Notes under the pieces: model-generated
Seen by the model: the letters and a program-made list of their open reading frames with translations, nothing else
The model's database searches: none
What the model was told of the DNA's origin: nothing
Source: Coriaria nepalensis
Lineage: Eukaryota > Streptophyta > Magnoliopsida > Cucurbitales > Coriariaceae
Length of the DNA stretch: 64,000 bases
NCBI GenBank assembly: GCA_027186245.1
Contig: CP114482.1
Location: 10,125,209 to 10,189,208, forward strand
Reading direction: 5' to 3'
Shown here: piece by piece, positions 48,501-62,578 of the stretch
Layout: each line of letters opens with the position of its first letter
How positions within the stretch are numbered: the stretch's first letter is position 1
Translations under genes and position numbers: made by a program

Positions 48501-50611
48501 GATCAATTGCAAGTTATGTATGAAATTTGTGTCTTAAATGCACAAATATAATTGGTTCGAAGTGCTTCCAAACAATTTAATGATATGAAAAGACTGAATG
48601 ATATGCTTTTTACGGCTAAAACAATGCATTGTTGTCTTCAATAGATTAATTGCAAGTTATGTAAGAAAATCAAGTTTGAAGGGCGAAAATAGAATTCATT
48701 CGACTTAATTTAGAATGATTTAACGACTAGAAGAGGCTCATTGACATGACTTTAAGGCTAAACAAATGCATTGTTGCCTTCAATACGTCAACTGCAAGTT
48801 ATGCAAGAAAGTTATGTTTAAATGTCGAATTTCATTTGAAGTGATTTAGAATGATTTACTGACCAAAAGACACGCAATAATATGACTTTAAGGCTAAAAA
48901 AATGGATAGTTGCCTTCAATAGATCCATTGCAAGTTATGCATGAAAGTCGTGTCTTAAATGCAAAAATAGAATTGGTTCGAAGTGCTTCCAAACAATTTA
49001 ATGATATGAAAAGACTGAATGATATGCTTTTTATGGCTAAAACAATGCATTGTTGTCTTCAATAGCCTAATTGCACGTTATGTAAGAAAATCATGTTTGA
49101 AGGGCGAAAATAGAATTCGTTCGACTTAATTTAGAATGATTTAACGACTAGAAGAGACTCATTGACATGACTTTAAGGCTAAACAAATGCATTGTAGCCT
49201 TGAATAGATCAACTGCAAGTTATGCACGAAAGTCATGTTTAAAGGCCGAATTTCATTCAAAGTGATTTAGAATGACTTACTGACTAAAAGGGACGCAATA
49301 ATATGACTTTAAGGCTAAAAAAATGCATAGTTGCCTTCAATAGATCAATTGCAAGTTATGTATGAAAGTCGTGTCTCAAATGCACAAATAGAATTGGTTC
49401 GAAGTGCTTCCAAACAATTTAATGATATGAAAAGATTGAATGATATGCTTGTTAAGGCAAAAATAATGCAACGTTGTCTTCAATGGATTAATTGCAAGTT
49501 ATGTAATAAAATCATGTTTGAAGGGCGAAAATAGAATTCGTTCGACTTAATTTAGAATGATTTAACGACTAGAAGAGGCTCATTGACATGACTTTAAGGC
49601 TAAACAAATGCATTGTTGCCTTCAATACATCAACTGCAAGTTATGCACGAAAGTCATGTTTAAATGCCGAATTTCATTTGAAGTGATTTAGAATGATTTA
49701 CTGACCAAAAGAGACGCAATAATATAACTTTAAGGCTAAAAAAATGGATAGTTGCCTTCAATAGATCAATTGCAAGTTATGCATGAAAGTCGTGCCTTAA
49801 ATGCAAAAATAGAATTGGTTCGAAGTGCTTCCAAACAATTTAATGATATGAAAAGACTGAATGATATGCTTTTTATGGCTAAAACAATGCATTGTTGTCT
49901 TCAATAGCCTAATTGCAAGTTATGTAATAAAATAATGTTTGAAGGGCGAAAATAGAATTCGTTCGACTTAAATTAGAATGATTTAATGACTAGAAGAGAC
50001 TCATTGATATGACTTTTAGGCTAAACAAATGCGTTGCTGCCTTCAATAGTTCAACTGCAAGCTATGCACGAGAGTCATGTTGAGAGGCCGAATTTCATTC
50101 GAAGTGATTTAGAATGATTTACTGACTAAAAGAGACGCAAAAATATGACTTTAAGGCTAAAAAAATGCATAGTTGCCTTCAATAGATCAATTGCAAGTTA
50201 TGTATGAAACTTGTGTCTTAAATGCACAAATAGAATTGGTTCGAAGTGCTTCCAAACAATTTAATGATATGAAAAGACTGAATGATATGCTTTTTACGGC
50301 TAAAACAATGCATTGTTGTCTTCAATAGATTAATTGCAAGTTATGTAAGAAAATCATGTTTGAAGGGCGAAAATAGAATTCATTCGACTTAATTTAGAAT
50401 GATTTAACGACTAGAAGAGACTCATTGACATGACTTTAAGGCTAAACAAATGCATTGTAGCCTTGAATAGATCAACTACAAGTTATGCACGAAAGTCATG
50501 TTTAAAGGCCGAATTTCATTCAAAGTGATTTAGAATGACTTACTGACTAAAAGAGACGCAATAGTATGACTTTAAGGCTAAAAAAATGCATAGTTGCCTT
50601 CAATAGATCAA

Positions 50612-53600
50612 TTGCAAGTTATGTATGAAAGTCGTGTCTCAAATGCACAAATAGAATTGGTTCGAAGTGCTTCCAAACAATTTAATGATATGAAAAGATT
50701 GAATGATATACTTGTTAAGGCAAAAATAATGCAATGTTGTCTTCAATGGATTAATTGCAAGTTATGTAATAAAATCATGTTTGAAGGGCGAAAATAGAAT
50801 TCGTTCGACTTAATTTAGAATGATTTAACGACTAGAAGAGGCTCATTGACATGACTTTAAGGCTAAACAAATGCATTGTTGCCTTGAATAGATCAACAGC
50901 AAGTTATGCACGAAAGTCATGTTTAAAGGTCGAATTTCATTCAAAGTGATTTAGAATGATTTACTGACTAAAAGAGACGCAATAATATGACTTTAAGGCA
51001 AAAAAAAATGCATAGTTGCCTTCAATAGATCAATTGCAAGTTATGTATGAAAGTCGTGTCTCAAATGCACAAATAGAATTGGTTCGAAGTGCTTCCAAAC
51101 AATTTAATGATATGAAAAGATTGAATGATATGCTTGTTAAGGCAAAAATAATGCATTGTTGTCTTCAATGGATTAATTGCAAGTTATGTAATAAAATCAT
51201 GTTTGAAGGGCGAAAATAGAATTCGTTCGACTTAATTTAGAATGATTTAACGACTAGGAGAGACTCATTGACATGACTTTAAGGCTAAACAACTGCATTG
51301 TTGCCTTCAATACATCAACAGCAAGTTATGCACGAAAGTCATGTTTAAACGCCGAATTTCATTTGAAGTGATTTAGAATGATTTACTGACCAAAAGAGAC
51401 GCAATATTATGACTTTAAGGCTAAAAAAATGGATAGTTGCCTTCAATACATCAATCGCAAGTTATGCATGAAAGTCGTGTCTTAAATCCAAGAATAGAAT
51501 TGGTTCGAAGTGCTTCGAAACAATTTAATGAAATGAAAAGACTGAATGATATGCTTTTTATGGCTAAAACAATGCATTGTTGTCTTCAATAGCCTAATTG
51601 CAAGTATGTAAGAAAATCATGTTTGAACGGCGAAAATAGAATTAATTCGACTTAATTTAGAATTATTTAACGACTAGAAGAGACTCATTAACATGACTTT
51701 AAGGCTAAACAAATGCATTTTTGCCTTCAATAGATCAACTCCAAGTTATGCATGAAAGTCATGTTTAAAGACCGAATTTCATTCGAAGTGATTTAGAATG
51801 ATTTACTGACTAAAAGAGACGCAATAATATGACTTTAAGGCTAAAAAAATGCATAGTTGCCTTCAATAGATCAATTGCAAGTTATGTATGAAAGTCGTGT
51901 CTTAAATGCAAAAATAGAATTGGTTCGAAGTGCTTCCAAACAATTTAATGATATGTAAAGACTGAATGATATGCTTTTTATGGCTAAAACAATGCATTGT
52001 TGTCTTCAATAGCCTAATTGCAAGTTATGTAAGAAAATCATGTTTGAAGGGCGAAAATAGAATTCGTTCGACTTAATTTAGAATGATTTAACGACTAGAA
52101 GAGACTCATTCACATGATTTTAAGGCTAAACAAATGCATTGTTGCCTTCAATAGATCAACTGCAAGTTATGCACGAAAGTCATGTTTAAAGGCCGAATTT
52201 CATTCAAAGTGATTTAGAATGATTGACTGACTAAAAGAGACGCAATAATATGACTTTAAGGCTAAAAAAATGCATAGTTGCCTTCACTAGATCAATTGCA
52301 AGTTATGCATGAAAGTCGTGTCTCAAATGCACAAATAGAATTGGTTCGAAGTGCTTCCAAACAATTTAATGATATGAAAAGATTGAATGATATGCTTTTT
52401 ATGGCTAAAACAATGCATTGTTGTCTTCAATAGATTAATTGCAAGTTATGTAAGAAAATCATGTCTGAAGGGCGAAAATAGAATTCGTTCGACTTAATTT
52501 AGAATGATTTAACGACTAGAAGAGACTCATTCACATGATTTTAAGGCTAAACAAATGCATTGTTGCCTTCAATAGATCAACTGTAGGTTATGCACGAAAG
52601 TCATGTTTAAAGGCCGAATTTCATTCCAAGTGATTTAGAATGATTTACTGACCAAAAGAGACGCAATAATATGACTTTAAGGCTAAAAAAATGGATAGTT
52701 GCCTTCAATAGATCAATTGCAAGATATGCATTAAAGTCGTGTCTTAAATGCAAAAATAGAATTGGTTCAAAGTGCTTCCAAACAATTTATTGATATGACA
52801 AGACTGAATGATATGCTTTTTAAGGCTAAAATAATGCATTGTTGTCTTTAATAGATTAATTGCAAGTTATGTAAGAAAATCATGATTGAACGGCGAAAAT
52901 AGAATTCGTTCGACTTAATTTAGAATGATTTGACGACGAGAAGAGACTCATGTACATGACTTTAAGGCTAAACAAATGCATTGTTGCCTTCAATAGATCA
53001 ACTGCAAGTTATGCACGAAAGTCATGTTTAAAGGCCGAATTTCATTCGACGTAATTTAGAATGATTTACTAACTAAAAGAGACGCATTAATATGACTTTA
53101 AGGCTAAAAAAATGCATAGTTGCCTTCACTACATCAATTGCAAGTTATGCATGAAAGTCGTGTCTCAAATGCAAAAATAGAATTGGTTCGAAGTGCTTCC
53201 AAACAATTTAATGATATGACAAGACTGAATGATATGCTTTTTAAGGCTAAAATAATGCATTGTTGTCTTTAATAGATTAATTGCAAGCTATGTAAGAAAA
53301 TCATGTTTGAACGGCGAAAATAGAATTCGTTCGACTTAATTTAGAATGATTTGATGATGAGAAGAGACTCCTGTACATGACTTTAAGGCTAAACAAATGC
53401 ATTGTTGCCTTGAATAGATCAACTGCAAGTTATGCACAAAAGTCATGTTTAAAGGCCGAATTTCATTCGACGTAATTTAGAATGATTTACTGACTAAAAG
53501 AGACGCAATAATATGACTTTAAGGCTAAAAATATGCATAGTTGCCTTCAATAGATCAATTGCAAGTTATGTATGAAAGTCGTGTCTTAAATGCAAAAGTA

Positions 53601-56487
53601 GAATTGGTTCGAAGTGCTTCCAAACAATTTAATGATATGAAAAGACTGAATGATATGCTTTTTATGGCTAAAATAATGCATTGTTGTCTTCAATAGCCTA
53701 ATTGCAAGTTATGTAAGAAAATCATGTTTAAAGGGCGAAAATAGAATTCGTTCGACTTAATTTAGAATGATTTAACGACTAGAAGAGACTCATTGATATG
53801 ACTTTTAGGCTAAACAAATGCATTGTTGCCTTCAATAGTTCAACTGCAAGCTATGCACGAAAGTCATGTTTAAAGGCCGAATTTCGTTCGACGTAATTTA
53901 GAATGATTTACTGACTAAAAGAGACGCAATAATATGACTTTAAGGCTAAAAATATGCATAGTTGCCTTCAATAGATCAATTGCAAGTTATGTATGAAATT
54001 TGTGTCTTAAATGCACAAATAGAATTGGTTCGAAGTGCTTCCAAACAATTTAATGATATGAAAAGACTGAATGATATGCTTTTTATGGCTAAAACAATGC
54101 ATTGTTGTCTTCAATAGATTAATTGCAAGTTATGTAAGAAAATCATGTTTGAAGGGCGAAAATAGAATTCGTTCGACTTAATATAGAATGATTTAACGAC
54201 TAGAAGAGACTCATTGACATGCCTTTAAGGCTAAACAAATGCATTGTTGCCTTCTATAGATCAACTACAAGTTATGCACGAAAGTCATGTTTAAAGGCCG
54301 AATTTCATTCGAAGTGATTTAGAATGATTTACTGACTAAAAGAGACGCAATAATATGACTTTAAGGCTAAAAAAATGCATAGTTGCCTTCAATAGATCAA
54401 TTGCAAGTTATGTATGAAAGTCGTGTCTTAAACGCAAAAGTAGAATTGGTTCGAAGTGCTTCCAAATAATTTAATGATATGAAAAGACTGAATGATATGC
54501 TTTTTATGGCTAAAACAATGCATTGTTGTCTTCAATAGCCTAATTGCAAGTTATGTAATAAAATCATGTTTGAAGGCCGAAAATAGAATTCGTTCGACTT
54601 AATTTAAAATGATTTAACGACTAGAAGAGACTCATTGATATGACTTTTAGGCTAAACAAATGCATTGTTGCCTTCAATAGTTCAACTGCAAGCTATGCAC
54701 GAAAGTCATGTTGAGAGGCCGAATTTCATTCGAAGTGATTTAGAATGATTTACTGACTAAAAGAGACGCAATAATATGACTTTAAGGCTAAATAAATGCA
54801 TAGTTGCCTTCAATAGATCAATTGCAAGTTATGTATGAAAGTCGTGTCTTAAATGCACAAATAGAATTGGTTCGAAGTGCTTCCAAACAATTTAATGATA
54901 TGAAAAGATTGAATGATATGCTTTTTATGGCTAAAACAATGCATTGTTGTCTTCAATAGCCTAATTGCAAGTTATGTAATGAAATCATGTTTGAAGGGCG
55001 AAAATAGAATTTGTTCGACTTAATTTAGAATGATTTAACGACTAGAAGAGACTCATTGACATGACTTTAAGGCTAAACAAAGGCATTTTTGCCTTCAATA
55101 GATCAACTCCAAGTTATGCACGAAAGTGATGTTTAAAGGCCGAATTTCATTCGAAGTGATTTAGAATGATTTACTGACTAAAAGAGATGCAAAAATATGA
55201 CTTTAAGGCTTAAAAAATGCATAGTTGCCTTCAATAGATCAATTGCAAGTTATGTATGAAAGTCGTGTCTCAAATGCACAAATAGAATTGGTTTGAAGTG
55301 CTTCCAAAAAATTTAATGATATGAAAAGACTGAATGATATGCTTTTTGAAGCTAAAATAATGCATTGTTGTCTTTAATAGATTAATTGCGAGTTATGTAA
55401 GAAAATCATGTTTGAAGGGCGAAAATAGAATTCGTTCGACTTAATTTAGAATGATTTAACGACTAGAAGAGACTCATTGACATGACTTTAAGGCTAAACA
55501 AATGCATTGTTGCCTTCAATACATCAACTGCAAGTTATGCACGAAAGTCATGTTTAAACGCCGAATTTCATTTGAAGTGATTTAGAATGATTTACTGACC
55601 AAAAGAGACGCAATAATATGACTTTAAGGCTAAAAAAATGGATAGTTGCCTTCAATAGATCAATTGCAAGTTATGCATGAAAGTCGTGTCTCAAATGCAC
55701 AAATAGAATTGGTTCGAAGTGCTTCCAAACAATTTAATGATATGACAAGACCAAATGATATGGTTTTTAAGGCTAAAATAATGCATTGTTGTCTTTAATA
55801 GATTAATTGCAAGTTATGTAATAAAATCATGTTTGAAGGTCGAAAATAGAATTCGTTCGACTTAATTTAGAATGATTTAACGACTAGAAGAGACTCATTG
55901 ACATGCCATTCAGGCTAAACAAATGCATTGTTGCCTTGAATAGATCAACTGCAAGTTATGCACGAAAGTCATGTTTAAGGGCCGAATTTCATTCAAAGTG
56001 ATTTAGAATGATTTACTGACTAAAAGAGACGCAATAATATGACTTTAAGGCTAAAAAAATGCATGGTTGCCTTCAATAGATCAATTGCAAGTTATGTATG
56101 AAAGTCGTGTCTCAAATGCACAAATAGAATTGGTTCGAAGTCCTTCCAAACAATTTAATGATATGAAAAGACTGAATGATATGCTTTTTATGGGTAAAAC
56201 AATGCATTGTTGTCTTCAATAGCCTAATTGCAAGTTATGTAAGAAAATCATGTTTGAAGGGCGAAAATAGAATTCGTTCGACTTAAATTAGAATGATTTA
56301 ACGACTAGAAGAGACTCATTGACATGACATTCGGGCTAAACAATTGCATTGTTGCCTTGAATAGATCAACTGCAAGTTATGCACGAAAGTCATGTTTAAA
56401 GGCCGAATTTCATTCAAAGTAATTTAGAATGATTTACTGACTAAAAGAGACGCAATAATAAGACATTAAGGCTAAAAAAATGCATAG
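50612..56487 (-). repeat. Array B, about 14 regular trimers beyond the 1684-bp register
   Basis: Unit markers at about 51219, 51639, 52060, 52481, 52902, 53323, 53744, 54165, 54586 and 55007 are 420-421 bp apart. The next atgttgagaggcc after 50077 is at 54708, a gap of 4631 bp or 11 trimers, so the four-trimer register is lost. The variant cttcaatagcctaattgc becomes common. Variants gacgacgagaag and tgatgatgagaag at 52.9 and 53.35 kb mark a local one-trimer duplication. Confidence 0.88.
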
Positions 56488-57110
56488 TTGCCTTCAATAG
56501 ATCAATTGCAAGTTATGTATGAAAGTCGTGTCTCAAATGCACAAATAGAATTGGTTCGAAGTGCTTCCAAACAATTTAATGATATGAAAAGATTGAATGA
56601 TATGCTGGTTAAGGCAAAAATAATGCATTGTTGTCTTCAATACCCTAATTGCAAGTATGTAAGAAAATCATGTTTGAAGGGCGAAAATAGAATTCGTTCG
56701 ACTTAATTTAGAATGATTTAACGACTAGAAGAGACTCATTAACATGACTTTAAGGCTAAACAAAGGCATTTTTGCCTTCAGTAGATCAACTCCAAGTTAT
56801 GCACGAAAGTGATGTTTAAAGGCCGAATTTCATTCGAAGTGATTTAGAATGATTTACTGACTAAAAGAGATGCAAAAATATGACTTTAAGGCTAAAAAAA
56901 TGCATAGTTGCCTTCAATAGATCAATTGCAAGTTATGTATGAAAGTCGTGTCTCAAATGCACAAATAGAATTGGTTCGAAGTGCTTCCAAACAATTTAAT
57001 GATATGAAAAGACTGAATGATATGCTTTTTAAGGCTAAAATAATGCATTGTTGTCTTCAATAGATTAATTGCAAGTTATGTAATAAAATCATGTTTGAAG
57101 GGCGAAAATA

Positions 57111-57245
57111 GAATTCGTTCGACTTAATTTAGAATGATTTAACGACTAGAAGAGACTCATTGACATGACTTTAAGGCTAAACAAATGCATTGTTGCCTTG
57201 AATAGATCAACTGCAAGTTATGCACGAAAGTCATGTTTAAAGGCC
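57111..57245 (-). repeat. Representative B monomer B1 (135 bp)
   Basis: It starts gaattcgttcgacttaattt (the EcoRI site normally found once per B unit), then ttaacgactagaagagactc, attgacatgactttaaggc, aacaaatgcattgttgcc, gcaagttatgcacgaaag, and ends tcatgtttaaaggcc. It is 8 bp shorter than B2 and B3, mainly because its 3' end lacks the aaaata tail. Confidence 0.9.
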
Positions 57246-57388
57246 GAATTTCATTCAAAGTGATTTAGAATGATTTACTGACTAAAAGAGACGCAATAAT
57301 ATGACTTTAAGGCCAAAAAAATGCATAGTTGCCTTCAATAGATCAATTGCAAGTTATGTATGAAAGTCGTGTCTCAAATGCACAAATA
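57246..57388 (-). repeat. Representative B monomer B2 (143 bp)
   Basis: It starts gaatttcattcaaagtgatt, continues agaatgatttactgac, aaaagagacgcaataatatg and aaatgcatagttgccttc, and ends with gtcgtgtct and caaatgcacaaata. The EcoRI site of B1 is replaced by gaattt. Many other copies read cttaaatgcaaaaata at the end. Confidence 0.9.
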
Positions 57389-57531
57389 GAATTGGTTCGA
57401 AGTGCTTCAAAACAATTTAATGATATGAAAAGATTGAATGATATGCTTGTTAAGGCAAAAATAATGCATTGTTGTCTTCAATGGATTAATTGCAAGTTAT
57501 GTAATAAAATCATGTTTGAAGGGCGAAAATA
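57389..57531 (-). repeat. Representative B monomer B3 (143 bp)
   Basis: It starts gaattggttcgaagtgcttc, continues aaacaatttaatgatatg and aaaag, then ttgtcttcaatggattaatt, gcaagttatg and aaaatcatgtttgaagg, and ends gcgaaaata. It is the monomer most similar to the reverse complement of M2/M3 of array A, and it is the monomer in which the strand switch occurred. Confidence 0.9.
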
Positions 57532-59216
57532 GAATTCGTTCGACTTAATTTAGAATGATTTAACGACTAGAAGAGGCTCATTGACATGACTTTAAGGCTA
57601 AACAAATGCATTGTTGCCTTCAATACATCAACTGCAAGTTATGCACGAAAGTCATGTTTAAACGCCGAATTTCATTTGAAGTGATTTAGAATGATTTACT
57701 GACCAAAAGAGACGCAATAATATGACTTTAAGGCTAAAAAAATGGATAGTTGCCTTCAATAGATCAATTGCAAGTTATGCGTGATAGTCGTGTCTTAAAT
57801 GCAAAAATAGAATTGGTTCGAAGTGCTTCCAAACAATTTAATGATATGAAAAGACTGAATGATATGCTTTTTATGGCTAAAACAATGCATTGTTGTCTTC
57901 AATAGCATGATTGCAAGTTATGTAAGAAAATCATGTTTGAAGGGCGAAAATAGAATTCGTTCGACTTAATTTAGAATGATTTAACGACTAGAAGAGACTC
58001 ATTGACATGACTTTAAGGCTAAACAAATGCATTGTTGCCTTGAATAGATCAACTGCAAGTTATGCACGAAAGTCATGTTTAAAGGCCAAATTTCATTCGA
58101 AGTGATTTAGAATGATTTACAGACTAAAAGAGACGCAATAATATGACTTTAAGGCTAAAAAAATGCATAGTTGCCTTCAATAGATCAATTGCAAGTTATG
58201 CATGAAAGTCGTGTCTCAAATGCACAAATAGAATTGGTTCGAAGTGCTTCCAAACAATTTAATGATATGAAAAGATTGAATGATATGCTTGTTAAGGCAA
58301 AAATAATGCATTGTTGTCTTCAATGGATTAATTGCAAGTTATGTAATAAAATCATGTTTGAAGGGCCAAAATAGAATTCGTTCGACTTAATTTAGAATGA
58401 TTTAACGACTAGAAGAGACTCATTAACATGACTTTAAGGCTAAACAAATGCATTTTTGCCTTCAATAGATCAACTCCAAGTTATGCACGAAAGTCATGTT
58501 TAAAGACCGAATTTCATTCGAAGTGATTTAGAATGATTTACTGACTAAAAGAGACGCAATAATATGACTTTAAGCCTAAAAAAATGCATAGTTGCCTTCA
58601 ATAGATCAATTGCAAGTTATGTACGAAAGTCGTGTCTTAAATGCAAAAATTGAATTGGTTCGAAGTGCTTCCAAAAAATTTAATGATATGAAAAGACTGA
58701 ATGATATGCTTTTTGAAGCTAAAATAATGCATTGTTGTCTTTAATAGATTAATTGCGAGTTATGTAAGAAAATCATGTTTGAAGGGCGAAAATAGAATTC
58801 GTTCGACTTAATTTAGAATGATTTAACGACTAGAAGAGACTCATTGACATGACTTTAAGGCTAAACAAATGCATTGTTGCCTTTAATAGATCAACTGCAA
58901 GTTATGCACGAAAGTCATGTTTAAAGGCCGAATTTTATTCGAAGTAATTTAGAATGATTTACTGACTAAAAGAGACGCAATAATATGACTTTAAGGCTAA
59001 AAAAATGCATAGTTGCCTTCAATAGATCAATTGCAAGTTATGCATGAAAGTCGTGTCTTAAATGCAAAAATAGAATTGGTTCGAAGTGCTTCCAAACAAT
59101 TTAATGATATGAAAAGACTGAATGATATGCTTTTTAAGGCTAAAATAATGCATTGTTGTCTTCAATGGATTAATTGCGAGTTATGTAATAAAATCCTGTT
59201 TGAAGGGCGAAAATAG

Positions 59217-61317
59217 AATTCATTCGACTTAATTTAGAATGATTTAACGACTAGAAAAGACTCATTGACATGACTTTAAGGCTAAACAAATGCATTGTTG
59301 CCTTCAATAGATCAACTGCAAGTTATGCACGAAAGTCATATTTAAAAGCCGAATTTCATTCGAAGTGATTTAGAATGATTTACTGACTAAAAGAGACGCA
59401 AAAATATGACTTTAAGGTAAAAAAAATGCATAGTTGCCTTCAATAGATCAATGCAAGTTATGCATCAAAGTCGTGTCTTAAATGCACAAATAGAATTGGT
59501 TCGAAGTGCTTCCAAACAATTTAATGATATGAAAAGACTGAATGATATGCTTTTTATGGCTAAAACAATGCATTGTTGTCTTCAATAGATTATTTGCAAG
59601 TTATGTAAGAAAATCATGTTTGAAGGGCGAAAATAGAATTCGTTCGACTTAATTTTGAATGATTTAACGACTAGAAGAGACTCATTGACATGACTTTAAG
59701 GCTAAACAAATGCATTGTAGCCTTCAATAGATCAACTGCAAGTTATGCATGAAAGTTATGTTTAAACGCCGAATTTCATTTGAAGTGATTTAGAATGATT
59801 TACTGACTAAAAGAGACACAATAATATGACTTTAAGGCTAAAAAAATGGATAGTTGCCTTCAATAGATCAATTGCAAGTTATGCATGAAAGTCGTGTCTT
59901 AAATGCAAAAATAGAACTGGTTCGAAGTGGTTCCAAACAATTTAATGATATGAAAAGACTAAATGATATGCTTTTTATGGCTAAAACAATGCATTGTTGT
60001 CTTCAATAGCCTAATTGCAAGTATGTAAGAGAATCATGTTTGAAGGGCGAAAATAGAATTCGTTCGACTTAATTTAGAATGATTTAACGACTAGAAGAGA
60101 CTCATTAACATGACTTTAAGGCAAAACAAATGCATTGTTGCCTTCAATACATCAACTGCAAGTTGTGCACGAAAGTCATGTTTAAAGGCCGAATTTCATT
60201 CGAAGTAATTTAGAATGATTTACTGACTAAAAGAGACGCAATAATATGACTTTAAGGCTAAAAAAATGCATAGTTGCCTTCAATAGATCAATTGCAAGTT
60301 ATGCATGAAAGTCGTGTCTTAAATGCAAAAATAGAATTGGTTCGAAGTGCTTCCAAACAATTTAATGATATGAAAAGACTGAATGATATGCTTTTTAAGG
60401 CTAAAATAATGCATTGTTGTCTTCAATGGATTAATTGCGAGTTATGTAATAAAATCATGTTTGAAGGGCGAAAATAGAATTCGTTCGACTTAATTTAGAA
60501 TGATTTAACGACTAGAAGAGACTCATTGACATGACTTTAAGGCTAAACAAATGCATTCTTGCCTTCAATACATCAATTGCAAGTTATGCACGAAAGTCAT
60601 GTTTAAACGCCGAATTTCATTTGAAGTGATTTAGAATGATTTACTGACCAAAAGAGACGCAATAATATGACTTTAAGGCTAAAAAAATGGATAGTTGCCT
60701 TCAATAGATCAATTGCAAGTTATGCGTGATAGTCATGTCTTAAATGCAGAAATAGAATTGGTTCGAAGTGCTTCCGAACAATTTAATGATATGAAAACAC
60801 TGAATGATATGCTTTTTGAGGCTAAAACAATGCATTGTTGTCTTCAATAGCCTAATTGCAAGTTATGTAAGAAAATCATGTTGGAAGGGCGAATATAGAA
60901 TTCGTTCGACTTAATTTAGAATGATTTAACGACTAGAAGAGACTCGTTGACACGACTTTAAGGCTAAACAAATGCATTGTTGCCTTGAATAGATCAACTG
61001 CAAGTTATGCATGAAAGTGATGTTTAAAGGCCGAATTTCATTTGAAGTGATTTAGAATGATTTACTGACTAAAAGAGACGCAATAATATGACTTTAAGGC
61101 TAAAAAAATGCATAGTTGCCTTCAATAGATCAATTGCAAGTTATGCATGAAAGTCGTGTCTTAAATGCAAAAATAGAACTGGTTCGAAGTGGTTCCAAAC
61201 AATTTAATGATATGAAAAGACTGAATGATATGCTTTTTATGGCTAAAACAATGCATTGTTGTCTTCAATAGCCTAATTGCAAGTATGTAAGAAAATCATG
61301 TTTGAAGGGCGAAAATA
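59217..61317 (-). repeat. Array B, about five regular trimers
   Basis: Ordinary B1-B2-B3 trimers. They include the block shared with the junction region (59318-59890) and units with the one-base-short gcaagtatgtaag. Variants at 60.6-61.0 kb (gcgtgatagtcatg, atgttggaagggcgaatatag, gacacgactttaagg) recur at about 63.6-63.95 kb, 2942 bp or seven trimers away. Confidence 0.88.
59318..59890 (-). repeat. Block shared with 17870-18440
   Basis: Right-hand copy of the block near the inverted junction, in the same orientation, with small differences (aaagccgaa for aaggccgaa, and catttgaag for cattcgaag). The surrounding trimers belong to the right-end subfamily. Confidence 0.83.
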
Positions 61318-62578
61318 GAATTCGTTCGACTTAATTTAGAATGATTTAACGACTAGAAAAGACTCATTGACATGACTTTAAGGCTAAACAAATGCATTGT
61401 TGCGTTCAATAGATCAACTGCAAGTTATGCACGAAAGTCATGTTTAAAGGCCGAATTTCATTCGAAGTGATTTAGAATGATTTACTGACCAAAAGAGACG
61501 CAAAAATATGACTTTAAGGCTAAAAAAATGGATAGTTGCCTTCAATAGATAAATTGCAACTTATGCATGAAAGTCGTGTCTTAAATGCAAAAATAGAACT
61601 GGTTCGAAGTGGTTCCAAACAATTTAATGATACGAAAAGACTAAATGATATGCTTTTTATGGCTAAAACAATGCATTGTTGTCTTCAATAGCCTAATTGC
61701 AAGTATGTAAGAAAATCATGTTTGAAGGGCGAAAATAGAATTCGTTCGACTTAATTTAGAATGATTTAACGACTAGAAGAGACTCATTAACATGACTTTA
61801 AGGCAAAACAAATGCATTGTTGCCTTCAATACATCAACTGCAAGTTATGCACGAAAGTCATGTTTAAACGCCGAATTTCATTTGAAGTGATTTAGAATGA
61901 TTTATTGACTAAAAGAGACGCAATAATATGACTTTAAGGCCAAAACAATGGATAGTTGCCTTCAATAGATCAATTGCAAGTTATGCAGGAAAGTCGTGTC
62001 TTAAATGCAAAAATAGAATTGGTTCAAAGTGCTTCCAAACAATTTAATGATATGAAAAGACTGAATGATATTCTTTTTAAGGCTAAAATAATGCATTGTT
62101 GTCTTCAATGGAATAATTGCGAGTTATGTAATAAAATCATGTTTGAAGGGCGAAAATAGAATTCGTTCGACTTAATTTAGAATCATTTAACGACTAGAAG
62201 AGACTCATTGACATGACTTTAAGGCTAAACAAATGCATTGTTGCCTTCAATACATCAATTGCAAGTTATGCACGAAAGTCATGTTTAAACGCCGAATTTC
62301 ATTTGAAGTGATTTAGAATAATTTACTGACCAAAAGAGACGCAATAATATGACTTTAAGGCTAAAAAAATGGATAGTTGCCTTCAATAGATCAATTGCAA
62401 GTTATGCGTGATAGTCGTGTCTTAAATGCAAAAATAGAATTGGTTTAAAGTGCTTCCGAACAATTTAATGATATGAAAAGACTGAATGATATGCTTTTTA
62501 TGGCTAAAACAATGCATTGTTGTCTTCAATAGCCTAATTGCAAGTATGTAAGAAAATCATGTTTGAAGGGCGAAAATA
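61318..62578 (-). repeat. Three-trimer block (1261 bp), first of a tandem pair
   Basis: Matches the following 1261 bp closely. Shared rare variants are gactagaaaagactc, gttgcgttcaatag, agataaattgcaacttatgc, gatacgaaaagac, gtggttccaaac, gcaggaaagtcg, ttcaatggaataattgc and tagaatcatttaacg. Confidence 0.9.

Larger units (their letters stand above)
42192..50611 (-). repeat. Super-repeat: five copies of a 12-monomer (four-trimer) 1684-bp unit
   Basis: Rare markers recur at exactly 1684-bp spacing. atgttgagaggcc is at 43341, 45025, 46709, 48393 and 50077. ttcactagatc is at 43021, 44705, 46389 and 48073. cttgttaaggc is at 47764 and 49448. Within each period the other three trimers lack these markers, so the repeating unit is four trimers and not one. 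Copies 42192-43875 and 43876-45559 look identical by eye, and the match extends to 45571. The later copies are more diverged. The outer limits are approximate. Confidence 0.9.
56488..59216 (-). repeat. Array B segment with alternating trimers, about 842-bp (six-monomer) register
   Basis: B2-B3 copies with gcatagttgccttcaatag and an uninterrupted frame start at 56488, 57329, 58171 and 59013, spaced 841, 842 and 842 bp. The trimers in between carry different variants (for example gcgtgatagtcg, cttcaatagcatg and tttttgaagc). Two trimer types therefore alternate. Confidence 0.78.
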
